DNA of 6,349 nt from Actinomycetota bacterium (lineage in GTDB: Bacteria; Actinomycetota; Coriobacteriia; Anaerosomatales; Anaerosomataceae): assembly GCA_011372845.1 (NCBI GenBank), contig DSAI01000057.1:1-6349 (forward strand). Direction: 5' to 3'. Shown here in pieces: positions 1 to 5,914 of this stretch (the stretch's first letter is position 1; each line of letters begins with the position of its first letter). The position numbers and the translations under genes were made by a program. The notes under the pieces were generated by a model. The model was not told the origin of the DNA. It ran no database searches and saw nothing but the letters and a program-made list of their open reading frames with translations.

Positions 1-1
1 T

Positions 2-406
2 CTAGCCTCCCGTCAGCTCCGTCAGGAACCGGGCGGGTCGGACGATCCGGATGCCGTGGTACGCGCCGAGATCGAGCAGGTGGTGGTCACCCGTGACGAT
101 CAGGTCGACCTCGCCCTTGGTGGCGCACTCGAGGATGCGGTTGTCCGGCTCGTCGGAGACCACGGTCAGGCGCACTTCCGGCCGGACCGTCTCGGCGATG
201 CGCGCGACCTGCATGATGACGGCTCGCACATGTTCGTCGTCGAAGCCGAGCACCTCGTAGAGCTTGTCGGCCACCTCGGCGAGGATCACGGGTGAGGTGA
301 GGAGAGTGAAGTCACCCGCTATCGCCGCGCGCAGCACCTTCGCCGGCTTCCCGCCGAACCCGTACGCAGAGATGTAGACGTTGGTGTCGAGGACGACCCT
401 AGACAC
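2..406 (-). CDS. PIN-domain ribonuclease toxin (putative type II TA toxin)
   Basis: Predicted 134-aa PIN-domain protein, complete, ending at a TAG at the window's left edge. PIN toxins are Mg2+-dependent RNases that cleave cellular RNAs when their antitoxin is lost. Visible motifs: the N-terminal VVLDTNVYIS with D7; SPVILAEV with E44; PDNRILECA with D88; and DLIVTGDHHLL with D107. These four acidic residues match the usual PIN metal site, so the protein looks active. The pattern resembles the family annotated 'putative toxin-antitoxin system toxin component, PIN family' more than classical VapC. The start is a GTG whose first 8 bases overlap the end of the antitoxin gene, with a GAGG six bases upstream, so translation is probably coupled. 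Cleavage target unknown. Family call strong; toxicity inferred from pairing. Confidence 0.88.
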   Translation of the reverse strand: MSRVVLDTNVYISAYGFGGKPAKVLRAAIAGDFTLLTSPVILAEVADKLYEVLGFDDEHVRAVIMQVARIAETVRPEVRLTVVSDEPDNRILECATKGEVDLIVTGDHHLLDLGAYHGIRIVRPARFLTELTGG

Positions 407-650
407 CGCGCGCCTCGTGGATCAGGCGCTCGACATCCTCCTCGGTCCGCACTCCGCGCAGCCGTGCCCGCTCGCGGCCGTACGCCGCGAGATCTTCGAA
501 CACCATGATTTCGCGCTCCCGCTTGTACGCCTGCACCATATCGCGGAAGAGCTCGCTCTTGCTCTTCCCCTCGGCCGCCGCAAGGCGCTCCACCTCGCGG
601 GCAAGCTCCGGGGGTGCGGAGAAGCCTATGGTGACTGCCGTGCGGGCCAT
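399..650 (-). CDS. Ribbon-helix-helix (CopG/Arc type) antitoxin
   Basis: An 83-aa protein with a ribbon-helix-helix fold at its N-terminus. Residues 3-10 (RTAVTIGF) form the DNA-contacting strand, helix A is about 13-27 (PELAREVERLAAAEG), and helix B is about 30-44 (KSELFRDMVQAYKRE). The highly charged C-terminal half (about 45-83) is the part expected to bind and neutralise the toxin. It lies directly before the PIN gene and overlaps it by 8 bp, the usual antitoxin-first order. The ATG has a GGAG six bases upstream. RHH antitoxins bind short palindromes in their own promoter, and one is present at 678-692. Role as antitoxin and autorepressor is inferred from fold, order and that operator. 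Confidence 0.85.
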   Translation of the reverse strand: MARTAVTIGFSAPPELAREVERLAAAEGKSKSELFRDMVQAYKREREIMVFEDLAAYGRERARLRGVRTEEDVERLIHEARGV

Positions 651-677
651 GGCATGCTCCGTTTCAGACGGTTTACA

Positions 678-717
678 ACCATCTGCGATGGTACGGCTGG
701 ACGCAGTGTGGGGTCAA
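678..717 (-). promoter_or_regulatory. Predicted promoter and operator of the RHH/PIN operon
   Basis: Read on the minus strand, TTGACC (717-712) and TACCAT (693-688) make a plausible sigma-70-type -35/-10 pair with an 18-bp spacer. This would start transcription roughly 30 bases before the antitoxin ATG. A perfect inverted repeat, ACCATC-TGC-GATGGT (678-692), covers the -10 box, and a second small one, GGTT-TAC-AACC (670-680), overlaps its edge. An RHH dimer bound here would block RNA polymerase. The repeat is directly visible; promoter and operator roles are inferred. Confidence 0.55.
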
Positions 718-724
718 GTGCAAG

Positions 725-775
725 CCGGGGAGAGCGATGCCCGGACAGGAGCCGAATCCCGCGGCGCGCGGCGCC
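725..775 (-). terminator. GC-only hairpins after rlmKL, possible T-less terminator
   Basis: Just beyond the rlmKL stop codon lie two small GC-rich inverted repeats: GGCGC-GCG-GCGCC (763-775, touching the stop) and CCGGG with CCCGG (725-729 and 740-744, 10-base loop). Neither is followed by a T-run on the minus strand, so this is not a classical intrinsic terminator. It may be a weak or factor-assisted end of the rlmKL transcript before the TA promoter begins. Confidence 0.25.
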
Positions 776-2973
776 TACGCTCTGCGCGCCACGAAGCAGT
801 GGTGGATGCGCGGGGTGCGCTCGAAGTCGGGCGGGATGGTCTCGGCGGTGATGTCCTCTATCGCGAGCCCGTCGAGCGCGCCCTCGTCGAGCTTGAACGT
901 GCGCAGATTGGTGGAGAAGACGAGCACCCCGTCGGGCTCGAGCAGCGCCGCCGCATCGCGGATGAGCGCCACGTGGTCCCGCTGCACATCGAAGGTGCGC
1001 TCCCCCATCGACTTGCTCGTGGAGAACGTGGGCGGATCGCAGAACACCAGCCCGTATCGCCGCGCGCGGCCTTCTTCGATTCGACGGCGTTCATCGGAGA
1101 GCCAGCGCAAGACGTCGGAGCGGAAGAACCGGTTGGTGGGGCCCTCGGGGTATCCATTGAGCGCGGTGTTGCGCTTCGCCCAGTCGAGATAGGTGGCCGA
1201 GAGGTCCACCGTTGCCACGTACGAGGCGCCGCCGGCAAGCGCGTAGACGCTGGCCGCGCCCGAGTAGGCGAACAGGTTGCATACGCGCTGCTTCGACGAC
1301 AGGTCGCGCACCATCGCGCGCACCGGGCGGTGGTCCAGGAAGAGGCCCGTGTCGAGGTAGTCGTGCAGGTTGACGAGGAAGCGCAGGCCGCCCTCGGCCA
1401 CCTCCACCCACTCCCCGCGCACCGCCTGCCGCTCGTACTGCGCGCTTCCTCGCTGGCGCTTGCGCACCTTGAGCGCCACGTCGGCAGGCTCGACCTCGAG
1501 CACCTCGGCCACCACCTCGATGGCTTCCGTCAGGCGCTCCTGTGCGAGATCGGAATCCACGCTCGGCGGCGGCGCATACTCGGCCGCGTGCGCGAAGCGG
1601 CACCCATCATGGGCGTCGGCGCCCTGGTACAGATCCACGGCCACCGCGTACTCGGGCAGGTCGGCATCGTATACGCGATAGCAGGTCACCCCTTCGCGCC
1701 GCGCCCACTTGCCGAGGTGGCGCGCCTTCTTGCGAAGGCGGTTGGCGAACATCTCGGCACCCTGCGAACGTGCGGCAGGCGCCTTGCGGACGTCCGCGCG
1801 CGCGGAACCCGCCGAGACCTCGAACCGATAGAGCTTCGTTTCGATCGCGCCGTTGTAGAGCGTGTGCGCGGCGTGACTGCGCAGCCCGATGGCCCTGGCA
1901 AGCGCTTCATCGTTGGTGAGCACCGCCGCCTGCCAGCCGTCGAATCCGGCGAGCAACCGCTCGCCGAGCTCCGCATACAGCGGCGCCAGCGTCTCGCTCT
2001 CGCCGAGCCGCACACCGTAAGGCGGGTTGGTGACCACGAGGCCGGGGTTGGAGCCAGCGGGAGCCGTGAGTTCGGCCAGATCGCGCGTCTCGAGCGTGAT
2101 GGCGTTCCCGAATCCCGCACGTTTGGCGCAGGTCACGGCTATCGCGATTGCGGCGGGATCGCGATCGCTCCCCGAGATCACCGGCAGTCTCTCGCGACCC
2201 GCCTCGGCGCGTTCGTCGGCCTCATCGAGGAGCGCGTGCCACACGTCCTCACTGTGGCCGAGCCACCCCGCGAACCCCCAGTGGTCACGCAGCAGCCCCG
2301 GGGCCTGGTCGGCGGCGATTATCGCACCCTCGATCAGCAGCGTGCCGGACCCGCACATGGGGTCGACGAGCGCACCCCCGCAAGCAGCGATCTCCGCCCA
2401 ACCGGCACGCACCAGAACCGCGGCTGCGAGGTTCTCCTTGAGCGGCGCCTCGGCCTGCTCCCCGGGCGTGCGGTACCCGCGCTGGTGCAGCGGTTCTCCC
2501 GAGAGATCGAGCGAGACGGTCGCCCGCTCTTTGTGCAGCCGGATGTTGAGGCGCGCGTCCGGACGGTTGAAATCCACCGAGGGACGAGCGCCGAGCCGAT
2601 CACGGATACGGTCGACCACAGCGTCCTTAGCCTTCTGCGCCGTGAACTTCGTGTGAGTCAGACCGGAGGTGGTCCCGTTCACATCGATGGCGAGCGTGCC
2701 TTCGGCAGGAATGTGTTCCTCCCACGGCAGCGCCGCCATCCCCGCGTACAACTCCTCCGCGGTGGCTGCGGCGAACTCTCCCATCGTGAGGAGCACCCTG
2801 CTTGCCAGGCGAGACCAGAGGCATGCGCGATACGCGACCTCGAGCGGTCCGGTGAACGTGACCGCGGCGCGCGTCTCACGCACCTCCTTGGCGCCGAGTG
2901 CGCGCGATTCCTCGGCGAGCAGGTGCTCGACGCCCTTGGGGCATGTGGCGGCGTATCGGTAGGTGGCGGTCAT
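775..2973 (-). CDS. rlmKL: Bifunctional 23S rRNA methyltransferase RlmKL
   Basis: A 732-aa fused rRNA methyltransferase, close to the E. coli RlmKL (YcbY) length of 702. RlmL makes N2-methylguanine 2445 and RlmK makes N7-methylguanine 2069 (E. coli numbering) in 23S rRNA during large-subunit assembly, using S-adenosylmethionine. N-terminal RNA-binding THUMP-like region, about residues 1-160. RlmL domain: SAM-binding DPMCGSGTL (204-212) and the N2-methyltransferase motif NPPYG (316-320). RlmK domain: CNLFAYSGAASV (565-576) and DPPTFS (646-651). The frame stays open to an upstream ATG at 3075, but that adds 34 Arg-rich residues overlapping the thiF gene, whereas MTATYRYAAT at 2973 starts the conserved region, so I chose 2973. 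Its ribosome site is weak. It follows the AOR module by 61 bp and may be read through from it, but it is a housekeeping gene with no known tie to AOR. Confidence 0.95.
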   Translation of the reverse strand: MTATYRYAATCPKGVEHLLAEESRALGAKEVRETRAAVTFTGPLEVAYRACLWSRLASRVLLTMGEFAAATAEELYAGMAALPWEEHIPAEGTLAIDVNGTTSGLTHTKFTAQKAKDAVVDRIRDRLGARPSVDFNRPDARLNIRLHKERATVSLDLSGEPLHQRGYRTPGEQAEAPLKENLAAAVLVRAGWAEIAACGGALVDPMCGSGTLLIEGAIIAADQAPGLLRDHWGFAGWLGHSEDVWHALLDEADERAEAGRERLPVISGSDRDPAAIAIAVTCAKRAGFGNAITLETRDLAELTAPAGSNPGLVVTNPPYGVRLGESETLAPLYAELGERLLAGFDGWQAAVLTNDEALARAIGLRSHAAHTLYNGAIETKLYRFEVSAGSARADVRKAPAARSQGAEMFANRLRKKARHLGKWARREGVTCYRVYDADLPEYAVAVDLYQGADAHDGCRFAHAAEYAPPPSVDSDLAQERLTEAIEVVAEVLEVEPADVALKVRKRQRGSAQYERQAVRGEWVEVAEGGLRFLVNLHDYLDTGLFLDHRPVRAMVRDLSSKQRVCNLFAYSGAASVYALAGGASYVATVDLSATYLDWAKRNTALNGYPEGPTNRFFRSDVLRWLSDERRRIEEGRARRYGLVFCDPPTFSTSKSMGERTFDVQRDHVALIRDAAALLEPDGVLVFSTNLRTFKLDEGALDGLAIEDITAETIPPDFERTPRIHHCFVARRA

Positions 2974-3034
2974 GCCCGCACGGTAGCACGAGCGGCGTCG
3001 CCTGCGTGAGCGGATTCGTGCACGGTCCGGCCCG

Positions 3035-3703
3035 TCACGGCTCCCTGTAGCCGAGCAGCACCCGCACCACCGCATGCGCTTGCGCCGCCGCGGCCGCCAT
3101 CACGCGTGACGCGAACAGCGGGTGTCCGTCACGCACATCGCTCGTGAGGTCGCCCACCACGTAGAGGCCGTCGGCCATCCGTTCGGTCACAATCGCGTTG
3201 GTGGAGCCGTAACCCGCCAGGCCCGATGCGGTCACGAGCGGTATGTCGGGCAACTCGGCGAGGCAGGTGTTGACGATCATCGCCTTCACCCCGGCCTCGT
3301 CCACCGCCTCCACGATCGCGCAGGCGCCGCGGACGAGCCCCACCAGGTTCTCCGGGGTCACCCGGTCCTGCACAAGGTCGAGCCGCACGTCCGAACGTAT
3401 GCGCTGCAGGTTCTCCGCCAGCGCTATCACTTTGGGCATGCCGATCTGGTCGCGAAAGAAGAACTGCCTGTTGAGGTTGCGCTCATCCACCGTATCGAAA
3501 TCGACGAGCGTGAGCCTGCCGACGCCCGAGCGCGCGAGCATCTCCGCCACGTTGCTGCCGAGTCCGCCACAGCCGATGATCGCAACGGTGCACTCGTGCA
3601 GCCGCGCTCGCAGCTCGGGGTCGAGCGCGGTGTCGGGAACCTCAACGGCCACCCGTTCGGGCCGATACGGGTGCAGGTCGAACGTGTCGGAGGTCGCAGA
3701 CAT
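3035..3703 (-). CDS. thiF: ThiF-type E1-like sulfur-carrier adenylyltransferase
   Basis: A 222-aa ThiF/MoeB/HesA-superfamily enzyme. Such proteins adenylate the C-terminal glycine of a ThiS/MoaD carrier so that sulfur can be loaded as a thiocarboxylate. Seen: nucleotide-binding GCGGLGS (44-50), VDFD (67-70) for ribose/Mg contact, the NLNRQ motif (76-80) with the catalytic Arg, QIGMPKV (86-92), and GLAGYGS (161-167). It is short and lacks the paired CxxC zinc motifs of typical MoeB and ThiF, matching the compact 'ThiF family 2' form. The ATG has GGGAGG five bases upstream and lies one base after the stop of the moaD-like gene; an in-frame upstream start at 3751 would overlap that gene and is rejected. 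Fused spacing with a carrier and proximity to an AOR argue that it serves pterin-cofactor sulfuration rather than thiamin, though thiamin use cannot be excluded. Confidence 0.85.
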   Translation of the reverse strand: MSATSDTFDLHPYRPERVAVEVPDTALDPELRARLHECTVAIIGCGGLGSNVAEMLARSGVGRLTLVDFDTVDERNLNRQFFFRDQIGMPKVIALAENLQRIRSDVRLDLVQDRVTPENLVGLVRGACAIVEAVDEAGVKAMIVNTCLAELPDIPLVTASGLAGYGSTNAIVTERMADGLYVVGDLTSDVRDGHPLFASRVMAAAAAQAHAVVRVLLGYREP

Positions 3704-3704
3704 G

Positions 3705-3944
3705 TCAGCCTCCCGCCACGGGCGGGAAGATCGCGAGCCGGTCACCGTCACGGAGCTCCTGCTCCTCAGGCGCGTGGGTACTGTTCACGAAGATGACCCT
3801 GGGCTCATCCGGCAAGCCGAGCATGGCGATCACATCGGCTATCGTGGTGCCCTCCTCGAACTCGAAGGCACGCGCGTGCCGCCCGCCCTTGCCGTCGGGC
3901 TGGAACCCTGAGAAGTGTGCGAACAACACCACGTCGACCCGCAT
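3705..3944 (-). CDS. moaD: MoaD/ThiS-family sulfur carrier with C-terminal Gly-Gly
   Basis: A 79-aa beta-grasp (ubiquitin-fold) protein. In molybdopterin synthase, MoaD carries sulfur as a C-terminal thiocarboxylate to build the dithiolene that binds Mo or W. Visible features: N-terminal strand MRVDVVLFAHFSGF, central helix EGTTIADVIAMLGL (31-44), strand RVIFVNSTHA, and the family ending GDRLAIFPPVAGG with the functional Gly78-Gly79. Length is typical. Its stop is one base before the ThiF-type gene, implying translational coupling and a carrier/activator pair. It follows the AOR gene by 78 bp, which contains a strong hairpin. ThiS cannot be excluded from sequence alone, but the AOR neighbour favours a pterin role. 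Confidence 0.88.
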   Translation of the reverse strand: MRVDVVLFAHFSGFQPDGKGGRHARAFEFEEGTTIADVIAMLGLPDEPRVIFVNSTHAPEEQELRDGDRLAIFPPVAGG

Positions 3945-3949
3945 GGCCA

Positions 3950-3954
3950 CCTCC
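3950..3954 (-). promoter_or_regulatory. Shine-Dalgarno site that fixes the moaD start
   Basis: On the minus strand GGAGG ends five bases before the ATG at 3944. An in-frame GTG at 3950 overlaps this GGAGG and therefore cannot use it, so the ATG (protein beginning MRVDVV) is the likelier start. Confidence 0.7.
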
Positions 3955-3972
3955 GATCGGTGCCGGGACGCG

Positions 3973-4004
3973 CCCGCAGCGCCGCACGAAGGCAGCGCTG
4001 CGGG
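3973..4004 (-). other. Strong intercistronic hairpin between AOR and moaD
   Basis: A perfect 10-bp inverted repeat, CCCGCAGCGC and GCGCTGCGGG, separated by 12 bases. On the minus-strand RNA the stem can grow by two further G-C pairs and a U-G pair, leaving a six-base CUUCGU loop. No T-run follows on either strand, so it is not a standard terminator. It sits 18 bases after the AOR stop and ends about 20 bases before the moaD ribosome site. It could protect the AOR transcript 3' end, or partly terminate transcription so that carrier and E1 are made at a lower level than the enzyme. The structure is seen; its role is inferred. Confidence 0.6.
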
Positions 4005-4022
4005 ACACGCCGATACGTACTC

Positions 4023-5810
4023 CTACTCGATGCCGAGCTGCTCGGCTACCTCGGGGACGAAACTGTACACGCTGTCAAGCTCCTCATCGGTGACCGTGAA
4101 GACCACGTCGTGCGGCGGCAGCTTCTCCTCGAGGAAGAAGGCCGGCAGACGATCGTCCGCGGCCGTGAAGCCTGCGTGCTCGTTGAAGATCCGCTCGTAC
4201 GCGAGCGTCTCCTTGCCGAGCTGCATCAGCGCGTCGACATCCCAGTCGTCGCCCGTGTGCGCCGCAGCCATCTCGTGGATCGCCTCGAGCGCCTCCGGCA
4301 TGTCGAGCACCGCGAACGCCACGAAGATGCACAGACCCATCGCGTCGAGCATGGCGGTAGCGATCTGCAGGCCTTGCGAGAGCGCGGCCTGGCCCTCCGG
4401 CTTGAGCGGGTCGACCGTGCCGCCCACCGCGAGCACGTTGCTTGTGATGGTGTAACCGGCGGTGTGGTCGGCACCCATCGTGGAGGTGGCGTATGTGACG
4501 CCGATGCCCTGGATGGGCCGCGGGTCGTACGCGGGCAGACCCTGGTGCTTCACGACGGGGATGTTCTTCACGCCGAACTTCACACCCGTGGCCTCCGCGC
4601 CGTCGCCAAGCACCTTGCCCAGCTCGGTGCCGCGCCCGATCTCATCGAGCGCCTTGAGCGCCGCTTCACCATCGCCGAACGCGATCTCGCCGGAAGCCAT
4701 GTACACTCCGAGCATCACGCCGGCCTCGATGGTGTCGATACCGATCTCGCCGCACTTGCGGTCGAGCTTGGCCACCATGTCCATGTCGTCGATGCCGCAG
4801 TTGGCGCCGAGCGACCAGGCGCTCTCGTACTCGGGACCCTTCGTCATGTAGTGGCCGTCTTCGTCCACATAGTACCGCGAGCACTGGATCACGCATCCGG
4901 TATGGCATCCGTGCTTCACGTTGCCGCCGCGCTCAACGGTGATCTCGCGCATCGTCTCACCGGAGATGCCATCGACACCCTCGAACTGACCGCTGGAGAA
5001 GTTGCGGGTGGGATAGCCTCCCGCTTCATTGATGATGTTGGCGAGCACGTTGGTGCCGAAGGTCGGCAACGCCTGGCTCGTGACCGCGTGCGTGGTGAGC
5101 GCGCCGGAGAACTTGCGCACCGCCGCGATGAACGCGTCCTTGTCCGCGTGCTGCTTCGGCTTGAGCCCCTCCTCGAAGATAGCGATGAGCTTAAGACCCT
5201 TGCTCCCCATCACGGCGCCCAGTCCACCGCGCCCTGCATAGCGGTTGGGATGACCGAGCGGATCGGTCACGGCGATGCCGGCCGACTTCATCTTCATCTC
5301 GCCGGAAGGACCGATCACCAGGAACGACGACTTGTCGCTCATCCGGTGCTCGGACGCCTCGATGCCCTTTGCCACCGCTACCGTCTCGTAGGCGCCGAGA
5401 CCGGCGAGGTCGTGCCTGCGCACCACATCCACCGTGCCGTCAGGGAACAGCCGCAGCGCATAGAGGGCGGTCTTGTCGGCCGGCGCCCCTTCGATGATGA
5501 TCGCCGCGATGCCCATCTTGCCGAGCGCGTGTGCCGCGGTACCGCCGGAGTTCGCCTCCTTGATGCCGCCGGTCAGCGGACTCTTGGCGCCGACGGACAG
5601 GCGGCCACCATTGGGAGCGCTCGTCCCACCCAGGAGCCCGGGAGCGATCACGAGCTTGTTCTCCGGTCCGAGCGGATCGGCGCCCGCCGGGACCTCGCTG
5701 TATACGATGGCCGAGGTCAGCGCCCGGCCTCCGTACCGTGCCCACTTCTCAGGCAAGGGCTCCCTCGTCACCTGAAGCGTGGACATATCGACTCTCAGGA
5801 TCTCACGCAT
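4023..5810 (-). CDS. aor: Aldehyde ferredoxin oxidoreductase family enzyme (W/Mo-pterin)
   Basis: A 595-aa full-length AOR-family catalytic subunit. The family oxidises aldehydes to acids (or runs in reverse) with a bis-pyranopterin W or Mo centre and one [4Fe-4S] cluster, passing electrons to ferredoxin or a partner subunit. N-terminal pterin domain: RYGGRAL (25-31), LVIAPGLLGGTSAPNGGRLS (53-72) and SPLTGG (77-82). A second pterin segment is NRYAGRGGLGAVMGSKGLK (189-207). Cluster cysteines C302, C306, C310 (GCHTGCVIQC) and the distal C494 in DAMGLC. GPEYES (325-330) and GADHT with H449 match the active-site Glu and His regions of P. furiosus AOR. The ATG has GGGAGAGG just upstream. No signal peptide or membrane segment; cytoplasmic. 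Substrate and metal cannot be read from the sequence. No electron-transfer subunit is adjacent. Confidence 0.94.
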   Translation of the reverse strand: MREILRVDMSTLQVTREPLPEKWARYGGRALTSAIVYSEVPAGADPLGPENKLVIAPGLLGGTSAPNGGRLSVGAKSPLTGGIKEANSGGTAAHALGKMGIAAIIIEGAPADKTALYALRLFPDGTVDVVRRHDLAGLGAYETVAVAKGIEASEHRMSDKSSFLVIGPSGEMKMKSAGIAVTDPLGHPNRYAGRGGLGAVMGSKGLKLIAIFEEGLKPKQHADKDAFIAAVRKFSGALTTHAVTSQALPTFGTNVLANIINEAGGYPTRNFSSGQFEGVDGISGETMREITVERGGNVKHGCHTGCVIQCSRYYVDEDGHYMTKGPEYESAWSLGANCGIDDMDMVAKLDRKCGEIGIDTIEAGVMLGVYMASGEIAFGDGEAALKALDEIGRGTELGKVLGDGAEATGVKFGVKNIPVVKHQGLPAYDPRPIQGIGVTYATSTMGADHTAGYTITSNVLAVGGTVDPLKPEGQAALSQGLQIATAMLDAMGLCIFVAFAVLDMPEALEAIHEMAAAHTGDDWDVDALMQLGKETLAYERIFNEHAGFTAADDRLPAFFLEEKLPPHDVVFTVTDEELDSVYSFVPEVAEQLGIE

Positions 5811-5830
5811 ACGCCTCTCCCTTCGGTCAT

Positions 5831-5868
5831 CCGGCGCCTGCCCACTGGCCGGAGGGCTGCGGCGCCGG
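5831..5868 (-). promoter_or_regulatory. Structured leader hairpin before the AOR gene
   Basis: A perfect 8-bp inverted repeat (CCGGCGCC at 5831-5838, GGCGCCGG at 5861-5868) encloses a second GCCC/GGGC stem (5840-5843 with 5854-5857) and a ten-base loop. It ends about 10 bases before the AOR ribosome-binding sequence. Possibilities are a translation-control structure, a processing site, or part of a cofactor-sensing leader of the Moco/Tuco riboswitch class. I could not match it to that consensus by eye. Confidence 0.5.
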
Positions 5869-5877
5869 TCGTTCCCA

Positions 5878-5914
5878 TATGCAGTTCATCCCCAGAACCT
5901 ATGCAGTCACTGCA
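5878..5914. repeat. TATGCAGT direct repeats and TGCAG-TCA-CTGCA inverted repeat
   Basis: TATGCAGT occurs exactly twice here (5878-5885 and 5900-5907), starts 22 bp apart, about two helical turns. The second copy is also half of the palindrome TGCAG-TCA-CTGCA (5902-5914), which overlaps the stop of the upstream gene. A GTTC/GAAC pair (5884-5887, 5895-5898) lies between. This looks like a possible regulator site before the AOR gene. The repeats are seen; function is unproven. Confidence 0.4.

Noticed and set aside
505..3009. An 834-codon open frame on the plus strand opposite rlmKL
   Set aside because: It lies antisense to a gene with unmistakable methyltransferase motifs. Its translation is rich in Arg, His, Val and Glu with no recognisable domain, as expected for an antisense frame in GC-rich DNA.
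2974..3075. N-terminal extension of RlmKL from the upstream ATG at 3075
   Set aside because: The added 34 residues are Arg/Cys-rich and unlike the family, and they overlap the neighbouring gene. The conserved region begins at MTATYRYAAT.
3704..3751. Upstream start for the ThiF-type protein at 3751
   Set aside because: It would overlap the Gly-Gly end of the carrier gene by 47 bp, while the ATG at 3703 has an excellent GGGAGG site.
5795..5830. Eleven-codon upstream frame (MTEGRGVCVRS) overlapping the AOR start
   Set aside because: It has no Shine-Dalgarno sequence and begins inside the hairpin arm's edge. A frame of this size is expected by chance.
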